Of a stretch of DNA of 40,020 nt, positions 1-7,376 are shown one piece after another. The notes beneath the pieces are model-generated. The model saw nothing but the letters and a program-made list of their open reading frames with translations. It was not told where the DNA came from and searched no databases. Position numbers and translations under genes: made by a program. The first letter of the stretch is position 1. Every line of letters starts with the position of its first letter. The stretch spans positions 1 to 40,020 of the forward strand of contig JAEWSC010000060.1 in assembly GCA_023398575.1 (NCBI GenBank). Reading direction: 5' to 3'. Source of the stretch: Bacillota bacterium. GTDB taxonomy: Bacteria; Bacillota; Clostridia; Christensenellales; Aristaeellaceae.

Positions 1-147
1 CCAAACCTCCTGTACCGCTCGGGTCGCTCCCCAGCGTTGCCCTACCCTGCGCAGGAGTAAAAGCGGTAGTAGTTTTTTCCCAACTTTCAGAAAGTATTCC
101 ATTTACACGGATTTTGCGACACTCCCCCGGGGAGGGGCTTCCTCAAC
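1..147. other. Left-edge non-coding stretch
   Basis: No open reading frame, RNA gene or convincing promoter is visible here. There is a C-rich/G-rich self-complementary patch near 122-134 that could fold just downstream of the stop codon of the leftward HAD gene, but no T-run follows it, so I do not call it a terminator. Confidence 0.4.
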
Positions 148-855
148 TTAACATAGTATGCCAATTAGTTCAGTTATGCTCTTTATCCGGTAATCCGCTT
201 GACACAAGTCTATCTTATGCGATTCACCCCAATCCCCAATAATCCATGCACAGTCCATTCCCGATTTCTTTGAACACAAAACATCCAAGGGATGGTCGCC
301 TACGTAAAGGCAGCACGCAGGAGGCAAATCAAGTTCTTTTAAAGCGATCTCCATAATACGAACATCCGGCTTTTCTATCCCAACGGCTTCGGAAATAACC
401 ACCGACTTGAAGTATTTATATAGTCCCAGTTCTCTTAAGCAATCTGCAAGCCATATATGATGATTGGATACAATAGCCATATCGTATTCTTCCTTTAATA
501 TGTCCAATGTATCAAATACACCCGAAATAACCTGCATTTCTTGTTTTATCTTAGGCATATGTGACATCATTTGAAGATAGGTCTCCTCCATCTCTCTTGG
601 AAACTGAACGCAGGATAATGCTGCCCGGTTTTTGATCATTGATGATTCTTCCTGCGTGGCACAAGGAGCGCCATTTTGCTCCCTTAAGATTTGTTCGCCA
701 ATAGCCCAATTTACAGCCTTGTTAATCTCCCTGGCGATTTTCTCAGTAACCTCTATTCCCAGAAAACGCAATCTGTCTCCGTATATCTTCGCATAATTAG
801 GCTGATACTCAACCAATGTATCACTTACATCAAATATTATCGCTTTATATTTCAT
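148..855 (-). CDS. HAD-superfamily hydrolase
   Basis: This 235-residue protein has the order of motifs of haloacid dehalogenase-like phosphatases. Motif I is FDVSDTL with nucleophile D9, motif II is the serine of VSNHH, motif III is the lysine of EKPD, and motif IV is YVGDHPLD. The ATG at 853-855 is chosen because AAGGAG lies about 7 bases upstream; a longer frame reaching 918 lacks such a site. An alpha-helical cap follows motif I, as in class C1 HADs. The third residue of motif I is serine (S11) where phosphatases carry the general acid/base aspartate, so activity on ordinary phosphomonoesters is uncertain. The substrate cannot be inferred. The gene stands alone, reading away from tRNA-Ser. 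Confidence 0.85.
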   Translation of the reverse strand: MKYKAIIFDVSDTLVEYQPNYAKIYGDRLRFLGIEVTEKIAREINKAVNWAIGEQILREQNGAPCATQEESSMIKNRAALSCVQFPREMEETYLQMMSHMPKIKQEMQVISGVFDTLDILKEEYDMAIVSNHHIWLADCLRELGLYKYFKSVVISEAVGIEKPDVRIMEIALKELDLPPACCLYVGDHPLDVLCSKKSGMDCAWIIGDWGESHKIDLCQADYRIKSITELIGILC

Positions 856-978
856 AACTTTCTCCTTGATCCAGATCATATCCCTTTGCATAATTTGTTG
901 CAAACTGCCATGTTTCACCTATGCGCATGAAATTGCTGACATTGCTCACGGATGTCTTTCTCCCAATATGCATAAAAG

Positions 979-1004
979 AAAAACCTTGATTTCTCAAGGT
1001 TTTT
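979..1004 (-). terminator. Terminator of tRNA-Ser
   Basis: An 11-bp perfect stem (979-989 with 994-1004) with a 4-base loop lies immediately 3' of the tRNA-Ser gene on the minus strand. It is followed in that direction by a T-rich run. The position next to the CCA end supports a Rho-independent terminator for the tRNA transcript. Confidence 0.8.
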
Positions 1005-1005
1005 C

Positions 1006-1096
1006 TGGCGGAGAGTTAGGGATTTGAACCCTAGGTGGGGTATTAGCCCACACACGATTTCCAGTCGTGCGCCTTAGACCACTCAGCCAACTCTCC
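1006..1096 (-). tRNA. tRNA-Ser (anticodon GGA)
   Basis: Read on the minus strand, the sequence folds into a class II tRNA. The acceptor stem begins GGAGAGT and pairs with ACTCTCC. The D arm is GCTGAGTGGT-like, and the anticodon loop is CTGGAAA, giving anticodon GGA (codons UCC/UCU). A long variable arm and a T arm with GGTTCAAATCC follow. The discriminator is G and CCA is encoded (1006-1008). The long variable arm and the anticodon make serine clear. Confidence 0.96.
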
Positions 1097-1405
1097 ATGT
1101 TTTGGATAGAACGTCAACGAACAATATTATACAGGTTGTCCCGGATGATGTCAAGCTGTAAGTGCAAAAAAGAAAAAGTATTTTGCATCACCGTTTGAAA
1201 ACTCAACTGTCCCTTTGGGAGCGTGTCTTTTTGCTATGAATGGCTGCAGCGTGATAAGTATTCTACCACGCTGCGCATCTGCTCCACTGCGTGCCATTAT
1301 TGTCTGCTTAAGCCTACGCATTATTGTTTAAGCCCCGACATTCTATCGGGGCTTAAACAATACTTAGCACATACATGTTCATCTAGAATAGGTACCAAAA
1401 TCAGC
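1097..1405. other. Non-coding gap with two hairpins
   Basis: No supported gene. Two inverted repeats stand out. An 8-bp stem (1246-1253 with 1267-1274) has a 13-base loop. A 17-bp perfect stem (1323-1339 with 1347-1363) has a 7-base loop containing ATTCTA. The second lies about 40 bases beyond the stop codon of the leftward peptidoglycan-binding gene and probably ends its transcript, although neither strand shows a T-run after the stem. An antisense reading frame that spans this gap into the next gene is rejected as a shadow. Confidence 0.6.
1323..1363. repeat. 17-bp perfect inverted repeat
   Basis: The arms at 1323-1339 and 1347-1363 are perfectly complementary and contain a run of four C/G pairs. 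The hairpin is very stable but symmetric and has no U-tract on either side. It may act as a 3'-end stabiliser or as an atypical terminator for the gene ending at 1406. Confidence 0.8.
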
Positions 1406-2662
1406 TTACCACTTTGCGTTCGCGGCAATGTTCACACACTTTTGATGATCTTCATCCACCTTGTCAGTGCCATGAGTCTTACTCTTATAAAAGTGAATGC
1501 AGAAGTGACCGTCAAAATTATTCCCGGAGATGGTATCATCCTCATGAGGCATTCCGTTCATGGAACATGCATACACATGACCATTGTAGAGAACAAGGAT
1601 AGGCCGCCTTGCCCAACTCCACGAGCCGCCATAAATGCTTTTCATAACAGCCGTATCATCCGCCGTCAGCGGTTCCGCATCCAGATGGTTGTAGCCAGAC
1701 CAGCGCTTACATTTAAACTCTTTGCCTGTATACACATCCTTTACGGTAAACACAGCACCTTTGGGTATGGCTGAGCTGCCGCCATCAAACCAATCTAGTT
1801 TTTCTGTCTTGTAGGTCTTATCTTCAGCGTTTGCCGCTTTTTCTCCAAAGAGAATAAATATGGTAGTTTTGCCGGCCACCCCATCCCGTGACATACCCTT
1901 TGCCTTTTGAAAAGCAATGACTGCAGCTTCCGTCGATTCGCCAAAGTCACCATCAACGGTTCCATTATAGTAGCCCTTAAGCTTTAAGGCCTGCTGCAGC
2001 TTTTTTACCTTTGTCCCGCTATCCCCTTTTTCCGATGTGGCGGGTGCATCTCCGATATCACCGATGGAAGTAATTCCCTCCATGCCCTTTTTATCATCGG
2101 CGGGCTCAGCAGCCTCCTGGCCGAATAGCGCTTTGATGGTGGCGCTGCCCGCCACGCCATCTTGGGTTAACTTGTTATCCCTTTGAAATGCTTTCACAGC
2201 CTCTTCCGTTGAATCGCCAAAGCTGCCATCAATAGACTCATCGTAAATGCCTACGATCTTCAATGCCCTTTGCAGCTTTTTTACATCGCTGCCTGAATCT
2301 CCTTTACAACTCGGTGCCGGCGCATCGCCCAACTCGGCGATAGCCTTTTCCTGTGCGCTTTTTGCACTTTCCGTTACCTTTATATACTTTTTCATTACAT
2401 AGCCGGTAAACCTCCCGTAACTTACCTTATACCAATCGTCGGTGGTAGACAAAATCTCCAATGCATCGCCTTCTCGCAAGGTCTGCAATGCTTTTGATTC
2501 TGAATCATTTTTCTGTCTTAAGATCAAGGCCTCTGTTGCTACGGTTCCCCGCTGCGAAGCCATCGCAAGTGGTGCAAAAGCCATTATCGATGCTGCAGCA
2601 AAAGCTGCCAACACAAGCCGACTTCCACGGCCTTTATCTGTACCAATTTTTCTTTGAACCAC
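1406..2662 (-). CDS. Exported SH3/peptidoglycan-binding protein
   Basis: A 418-residue secreted cell-wall protein. A GTG start at 2660-2662 is preferred because GGGAGG lies 6 bases upstream; the frame reaching 2728 has no such site. An N-terminal signal sequence (about residues 1-36, ending near AMAS) is followed by an SH3b-like region (about 40-95, ending YVMKKYIKV). Two PG_binding_1 repeats come next, each starting KGDSG and holding a DGxFGxST motif and a DGVAG motif. A C-terminal domain of about 130 residues has conserved-looking W, C and H residues (HFCIHFYKS, THGTD, VDEDHQK). I recognise no catalytic residues in it with certainty. The repeats imply binding to cortex or vegetative peptidoglycan; the C-terminal domain may hydrolyse or bind something else. 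It is monocistronic with its own promoter. Confidence 0.85.
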   Translation of the reverse strand: MVQRKIGTDKGRGSRLVLAAFAAASIMAFAPLAMASQRGTVATEALILRQKNDSESKALQTLREGDALEILSTTDDWYKVSYGRFTGYVMKKYIKVTESAKSAQEKAIAELGDAPAPSCKGDSGSDVKKLQRALKIVGIYDESIDGSFGDSTEEAVKAFQRDNKLTQDGVAGSATIKALFGQEAAEPADDKKGMEGITSIGDIGDAPATSEKGDSGTKVKKLQQALKLKGYYNGTVDGDFGESTEAAVIAFQKAKGMSRDGVAGKTTIFILFGEKAANAEDKTYKTEKLDWFDGGSSAIPKGAVFTVKDVYTGKEFKCKRWSGYNHLDAEPLTADDTAVMKSIYGGSWSWARRPILVLYNGHVYACSMNGMPHEDDTISGNNFDGHFCIHFYKSKTHGTDKVDEDHQKCVNIAANAKW

Positions 2663-2842
2663 GAAGATCCTCCCTTTCTCCGCCCACTCCCGCCACAGTA
2701 TACTATTGCGAAAGGCAAGACTGGCCAATTGGCATATCCCAGTCCATCATTGGCGGAGGCACGCAAGATGCTTTTCCATTCCACAACGTGCCTTCATTTT
2801 TCCGGTTGTCTTACGTTGATATAACGTAACCTTCCGTCGCTT

Positions 2843-2871
2843 AATATATTACGATTTTATTAAGATGTCAA
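2843..2871 (-). promoter_or_regulatory. Promoter of the SH3/PG-binding gene
   Basis: On the minus strand TTGACA (2866-2871) is separated by 17 bases from TATATT (2843-2848), a near-consensus sigma-A promoter. The predicted transcript would carry a leader of about 170 bases before the GTG at 2662. That leader holds two short stems (arms 2757-2763/2787-2793, and a GACTGG/CCAGTC pair around 2719-2745). I could not match it to a known riboswitch class. Confidence 0.7.
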
Positions 2872-2968
2872 GCAATAATCTAAGCTTTTTACAAACTCGC
2901 GAAACAATTAAGAAATATTCCATATATCAAATGAAAAACATGTTTTTCACAAAACGAACAATATGTGC

Positions 2969-2997
2969 TTGACGTATGGCCAGGTAATTGGTAAAAT
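2969..2997 (+). promoter_or_regulatory. Promoter of the 731-aa protein gene
   Basis: TTGACG (2969-2974), a 17-base spacer and TAAAAT (2992-2997) form a good sigma-A promoter about 65 bases before the ATG at 3063. It is divergent from the promoter of the peptidoglycan-binding gene. Confidence 0.7.
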
Positions 2998-3062
2998 GTA
3001 GATAAAACTTGTTCGGATGCGTTATTAATAAAATCGTTATAATTATATATGGGGGCATTTTT

Positions 3063-5258
3063 ATGGGTTTTTACGACCGGGTCACTATGGCATTTTTGGA
3101 AGAGGATAATGCTCAGCGGGCTTTTTTCAGGTTAAGACCCTTGTTAAACAGCGCTGGACCTTGTACAAAGGAGGATCTTTCAATTCTTCCGGACGATGGA
3201 TTTGCACGCATCGTTCCAGATAAAAATGAGCAAATGAATTTCAAGGATAGGATGCGTTCGCTTGGAAGCCTGTGCATGATCGACCTAACTCCCTTCCCTC
3301 TGGAAGCCAACAAAATACGTACAAATAAGAATTACGCTCCAGACAAAGGCGAAAAAAATCAGTACATTCTATATTCAGACGTAGTACACGCGCTGCCAGA
3401 AGACCTTGTATATGAGATTATAGACACTCAAACTCAGGATGACTTGCAACAAGCCTCCGCTCACATCACAACACCGATGGGCTATATACGATTTGAAGAG
3501 AATTGGTACGGGCCAGTTTTATGCGGGCAAGTGCCATCGCAGACACAAGACATTCCTCCGCAGGATAAACTGCATACCGTGTTATTTCCAGATGGCAAGC
3601 TGCGGCTTTTCTATTGGGCTGAGGAAATAGCAAACGTGAAAACTGCCGACCTCGAAGTGGAAGCTTCATTGAGCGAAGCCAGCCAGGCACTCAAAGCGGC
3701 TGAGCACAAGCTGCTAACCATGGAATCCGCCACACTCCCCGTGGCTGTTATGCATACGCCTGTTGTTCAAATGCAGGTACGCGCCGTAGTGCCGGAGGAA
3801 GCCAATCTATCCGGCACACCGTTGTATTCTGGTTCTCTGGGCCGTTCCCGTCTTGCCAGGCCACGCAATCCGTTGCATGAGGTAGTTGATGCCCAATGGC
3901 GTGCCGCCAAGTATGAGGCACCTAGTGCCTCACTGCAGCAAGGAGCAAATCTGCGTCATGTAGAAAACCCGATTGAACATTTTCGCCAGGCCGCCGAAAT
4001 GGTATGGTCTATCCCCGAAACGCAACTACAGGCAATGGATGTATTATTATCACTTCCAGGTATGCAAAAGCGGCTAGAAAAGGTTTTACACGCCGATGAG
4101 CCCGATAGTCTGCTGGCCGCATCCATGCGACGCCAACTGCAAGACATGGAAGCAGAACGACTGGCTTTGCTCATACAATTGGACAAAGCCAAGGAAAGCA
4201 AGGCAGCACTTCGTGAAGAAATTCTTGCATCTGCGCAGCAGGAATTTTCATTAAAGGTAAAGCATCTACGTGAGGAATCTGTTGCACTGAAAGCATCAGA
4301 AGAGGCAATAAGAACACAGATTTCCGAACTTACGGCAAGGCGCGATGCCTTGCAAGCCATATGCGATGCACTAATCGGCAATGAACTACCGTCACGCCTG
4401 AATGCTTTTGCTGCTGGCATACAGCTTTCGGCCATTTGTCCTGCGGCATTCCTTACCCTGCCTGCAGCAATCGGGGAAAAAACGTCGCCGGATAAGATGA
4501 TTGCTTCCATAAAAGGCGTCGTATCCAAGCAATGGGGGCCTTTCAGCCAAGAGGATGCGGTGCATATCCTGCTGCTGCTTGCGTTATGTCCGCAAATCCA
4601 GCTTGTACACACAAGTTTATCGGAGGCAATACGATTTAGTCATATATGCGCAGAAGCGCTTGGGCTTAACAATGCATTTGCCGTGCAGACAAGCTCCGAT
4701 CAGAGAATTGTTGTATCTTCCGCTCCCGAGCTTGCAAGCCCGGTAATCGTTGCCACCCCGTTTTTGTGCCCGGTGGCGAAGGAAGATTACAAGCGCTCTG
4801 TGCTTTTGGCAAAGTCACCTATAGATCATATTGAACATACTGACTTTGAACTCTCGCCTTGGCCCATTTTTATACTGCCCAACAGTACCGTAAGCTTCGC
4901 GGCCGATTTAGGCAATAGTGATTCAGCATTGCCTGCCATCAGCATGGATTCACTGACAGATTTGGCTTGCACCACAGGCGATATGCCGATAGAAGCAATC
5001 CGTTGGCTGGATCAGTTAAGGGATATCCTATTGGAGGCTGGGCACCCCCTCCCGCTTGAAGCAGGAAAGATAATGGCCGCATACATCAAGGCTGCCGCTT
5101 CCCTTATGCCAAGAGGAATCGCCGCAGCAGCCGATTATGCGTTTATGGCATGGATAATACCGCATGCACTAAAATACGAAAAGCTACAAAAAGCTTTACA
5201 TTCTCTGCTCCTTTCCCTTCCCCGTTCGGCAGAGCTACTGAAGCAATTTTCCAAGTAA
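3063..5258 (+). CDS. Unrecognised 731-residue coiled-coil protein
   Basis: A large cytoplasmic protein that I do not recognise. The ATG at 3063 (first residues MGFYDRVTMAF) follows a G-rich stretch (GGGGG, 10 bases upstream) and is preferred to an upstream TTG at 3009. Residues 1-190 look globular and mixed alpha/beta. Residues about 195-225 and 350-435 are charged and helical, the second long enough for a coiled coil. Residues about 495-731 begin with a hydrophobic strand (LLLLALCPQ) followed by a helix ending AEALGL. They end with a helical section containing AAYIKAAASLMP and ADYAFMAWIIPHAL. That layout recalls an AAA+ module of the McrB kind, but no GxxGxGKT Walker A motif is present, so any relationship would be to a degenerate fold. 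There are no signal peptide or membrane segments. It is a single-gene unit ending in a strong terminator. Confidence 0.75.
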   Translation: MGFYDRVTMAFLEEDNAQRAFFRLRPLLNSAGPCTKEDLSILPDDGFARIVPDKNEQMNFKDRMRSLGSLCMIDLTPFPLEANKIRTNKNYAPDKGEKNQYILYSDVVHALPEDLVYEIIDTQTQDDLQQASAHITTPMGYIRFEENWYGPVLCGQVPSQTQDIPPQDKLHTVLFPDGKLRLFYWAEEIANVKTADLEVEASLSEASQALKAAEHKLLTMESATLPVAVMHTPVVQMQVRAVVPEEANLSGTPLYSGSLGRSRLARPRNPLHEVVDAQWRAAKYEAPSASLQQGANLRHVENPIEHFRQAAEMVWSIPETQLQAMDVLLSLPGMQKRLEKVLHADEPDSLLAASMRRQLQDMEAERLALLIQLDKAKESKAALREEILASAQQEFSLKVKHLREESVALKASEEAIRTQISELTARRDALQAICDALIGNELPSRLNAFAAGIQLSAICPAAFLTLPAAIGEKTSPDKMIASIKGVVSKQWGPFSQEDAVHILLLLALCPQIQLVHTSLSEAIRFSHICAEALGLNNAFAVQTSSDQRIVVSSAPELASPVIVATPFLCPVAKEDYKRSVLLAKSPIDHIEHTDFELSPWPIFILPNSTVSFAADLGNSDSALPAISMDSLTDLACTTGDMPIEAIRWLDQLRDILLEAGHPLPLEAGKIMAAYIKAAASLMPRGIAAAADYAFMAWIIPHALKYEKLQKALHSLLLSLPRSAELLKQFSK

Positions 5259-5262
5259 GTCC

Positions 5263-5296
5263 AAAGGGGCTGCAGCAATGAACTGCAGCCCCTTTT
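5263..5296. terminator. Bidirectional terminator
   Basis: A 13-bp perfect stem (5263-5275 with 5283-5295) with a 7-base loop lies between convergent genes. T-runs or A-runs flank both sides: TTTTATAT follows on the plus strand and the stem opens with AAA for the minus strand. It should end the 731-residue protein's transcript and, from the other side, the glycosidase operon. Confidence 0.85.
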
Positions 5297-5320
5297 ATAT
5301 GCATGCTTGAGCTGATTCCT

Positions 5321-7363
5321 TTACCCTCGGCCCAGCACCACAGTAGCGCAGGGAGTAATAGAGATTTCACCAGATACCGTCTCTTCACCCAGCAGGTCGG
5401 TCCAACCTTCCGGAATCTTTACATGCTTATCCTCACCCATAAAGTTCGAAAGGAACAGATACTCTCTTCCACCTTGGCCTATTCGCTTGGCTGCGCCTAC
5501 CCCATATGGAACTTCCTCAATCACCGGCATAACGCCAGCTTCGCCAGCCACATGGCGATAGAAATCGATCAAGAAATCATCATCGGTGCGAGCCGCGATG
5601 TAGAAGCAGCGCCCGGTTCCATAGCCGTTCACCGTCAGGGCTGCCATACCCTTGTAAAAATCTTTATCATATGCGGTCAGGGCTTTTGCGGTGTCTGGAT
5701 GAACCAGCTCACAGAAGTCCACTGCCTCGTACGTTTTGCCTTGCCATGCAAAGCTGTTTGTGACCTCCGGAAACAGGGCGTCGACTTCTTCCGCCCAGAT
5801 GCCGGCCACCTCTTTTAATGGCCCCGGGAAACCGCCCAGGAAGCACCTGTCCTCCTCATTCACATACCCGGAGACATAGGTCATAATGAAGGTTCCACCG
5901 GCCTTAACAAACGCTTTCACCCTGTCCACAAAGCCTTCCCGGAACATGTACGTCATCGGCGCGCTGACAATTTTATACTTACTCAGATCCGCTGTCTGAT
6001 CGATAATATCCACGCCAAAGCCCGCCCTGTACAACCCGTAGTAGTGGGTGCGCACCGTTTTTTCATATTTTTTATCAGACTGGCCAAAGCGCGCATCCTC
6101 TAGCGCCCAGCGGTTTTCCCAGTCATAGACCAGGGCGATCTTGTTTTCTGGTGCAGAGCCTGCCACCTGGGCCAGCCTTTTTAGTGCCTGACCAACCTGC
6201 ACAACTTCGCGAAATGCGCGGGTCTCTCCATGTCCAACGTGGTCTACAACGGCACCATGAAACTTTTCAAAGCCGCCTTGGCCTTTTCTAAATTGGAAAT
6301 ACTGCACGGAATCAGAACCATGAGCAACAGCTTGTAAACCTTGGGTAAGCACGATGCCTGGCCTGCGCAGGGAGTTGATGGGCTGCCAGTTCACCGGCCC
6401 AGGGCTTGATTCCATCATCAAAAATGGCTTTTGTCCACCTACACCACGCATGAGGTCATGATTGAAGGCAGCGTTCATGCCTGCCAGCGCATCCTTTTCC
6501 GTACCGGACCATACGGGATAGTTGTCCCAGCTGCAGCGGTCCATCAGCTTACCCAGAGCAAAATAATCAATGACAGGATACGTAGACATCAGGTTTGTGG
6601 TGCAGGGGATGTCTGGGGTGATACGCTTAAGAGGCGCGACCTCGTTTTTGTAAAAGCTCAAGTGTTGATGAGATACAAACCGGCGCCATGCAAGCTTTTG
6701 CCCATGGCTTTCGTTTTCACCCAGCCAGGAAGGGGATGTGGGGCTTTCCACCTGATCGAATCGGTTATAGTTATGCGCCCAGAACTGGTTCCACCAGGCA
6801 TCATTGAGCTTTTCTATGGAGCCATAACGTTCTTTCAGCCATTGCTGAAACGCCTTTTGGCATAGAGGGCAGTGGCATTCACCGCCGTATTCGTTGGATA
6901 CGTGCCACATGATGAGCGCAGGATGCTTTCCATAACGCAAAGCTAGCCGCTCATTCATGGCAGCTACTTTTTCCCTGTACACAGGTGAAGTCAAGCAATG
7001 ATTGTGCCGCCCGCCATACAGGTTATGCTTGCGCTCATTATCCATGCGCAACACTTCGGGATAAGTTTGGGCCAACCACGGTGGCCTGGCACCGCTGGGT
7101 GTAGCCAGAATGGCTTTGATGCCGTTTTCATACAGCATATCCATCACCTGGTCCAGCCAGGCAAAATCAAACTTGCCCTCCTCCGGCTCCAAGTGTGCCC
7201 AGGAAAAAATGCCCACTGTCAAGGTGTTAATGCCGGCTTTGTGCGCCAGCTCCATGTCCTTTTTCCAAATATCATCCTTACGGTCCAACCATTGCTCTGG
7301 ATTATAATCACCGCCATGCAAAAGCGCCTGCATCCCCTTGACAAGCGTAGGATACTGAGCCAT
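5321..7363 (-). CDS. GH42 beta-galactosidase
   Basis: A 680-residue glycoside hydrolase of family 42 with no signal peptide, so cytoplasmic. The catalytic acid/base is E158 in HVSNEYGGE and the nucleophile is E318 in LMMESSPG. Four cysteines (C123, C163, C165, C168) match the zinc-site cysteines of family GH42; the CxCxxC spacing is kept. An N-terminal TIM barrel (about 10-390) is followed by the trimerisation and small C-terminal beta domains typical of the family, and total length is normal. The ATG at 7361-7363 has AAGGA upstream. It lies 13 bases downstream of the GH31 gene and is surely co-transcribed with it. It would remove terminal beta-galactose from oligosaccharides imported by transporters not seen here. 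Confidence 0.95.
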   Translation of the reverse strand: MAQYPTLVKGMQALLHGGDYNPEQWLDRKDDIWKKDMELAHKAGINTLTVGIFSWAHLEPEEGKFDFAWLDQVMDMLYENGIKAILATPSGARPPWLAQTYPEVLRMDNERKHNLYGGRHNHCLTSPVYREKVAAMNERLALRYGKHPALIMWHVSNEYGGECHCPLCQKAFQQWLKERYGSIEKLNDAWWNQFWAHNYNRFDQVESPTSPSWLGENESHGQKLAWRRFVSHQHLSFYKNEVAPLKRITPDIPCTTNLMSTYPVIDYFALGKLMDRCSWDNYPVWSGTEKDALAGMNAAFNHDLMRGVGGQKPFLMMESSPGPVNWQPINSLRRPGIVLTQGLQAVAHGSDSVQYFQFRKGQGGFEKFHGAVVDHVGHGETRAFREVVQVGQALKRLAQVAGSAPENKIALVYDWENRWALEDARFGQSDKKYEKTVRTHYYGLYRAGFGVDIIDQTADLSKYKIVSAPMTYMFREGFVDRVKAFVKAGGTFIMTYVSGYVNEEDRCFLGGFPGPLKEVAGIWAEEVDALFPEVTNSFAWQGKTYEAVDFCELVHPDTAKALTAYDKDFYKGMAALTVNGYGTGRCFYIAARTDDDFLIDFYRHVAGEAGVMPVIEEVPYGVGAAKRIGQGGREYLFLSNFMGEDKHVKIPEGWTDLLGEETVSGEISITPCATVVLGRG

Positions 7364-7376
7364 AAAAACATCTTCC

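Noticed and set aside
1097..1405. Additional RNA gene between tRNA-Ser and the wall-protein gene
   Set aside because: The stems could suggest one, but there is no tRNA-like or known small-RNA signature and no promoter.
1223..1774. Plus-strand frame of 183 codons
   Set aside because: It is antisense to the end of the peptidoglycan-binding gene and passes through two hairpins; no start signals.
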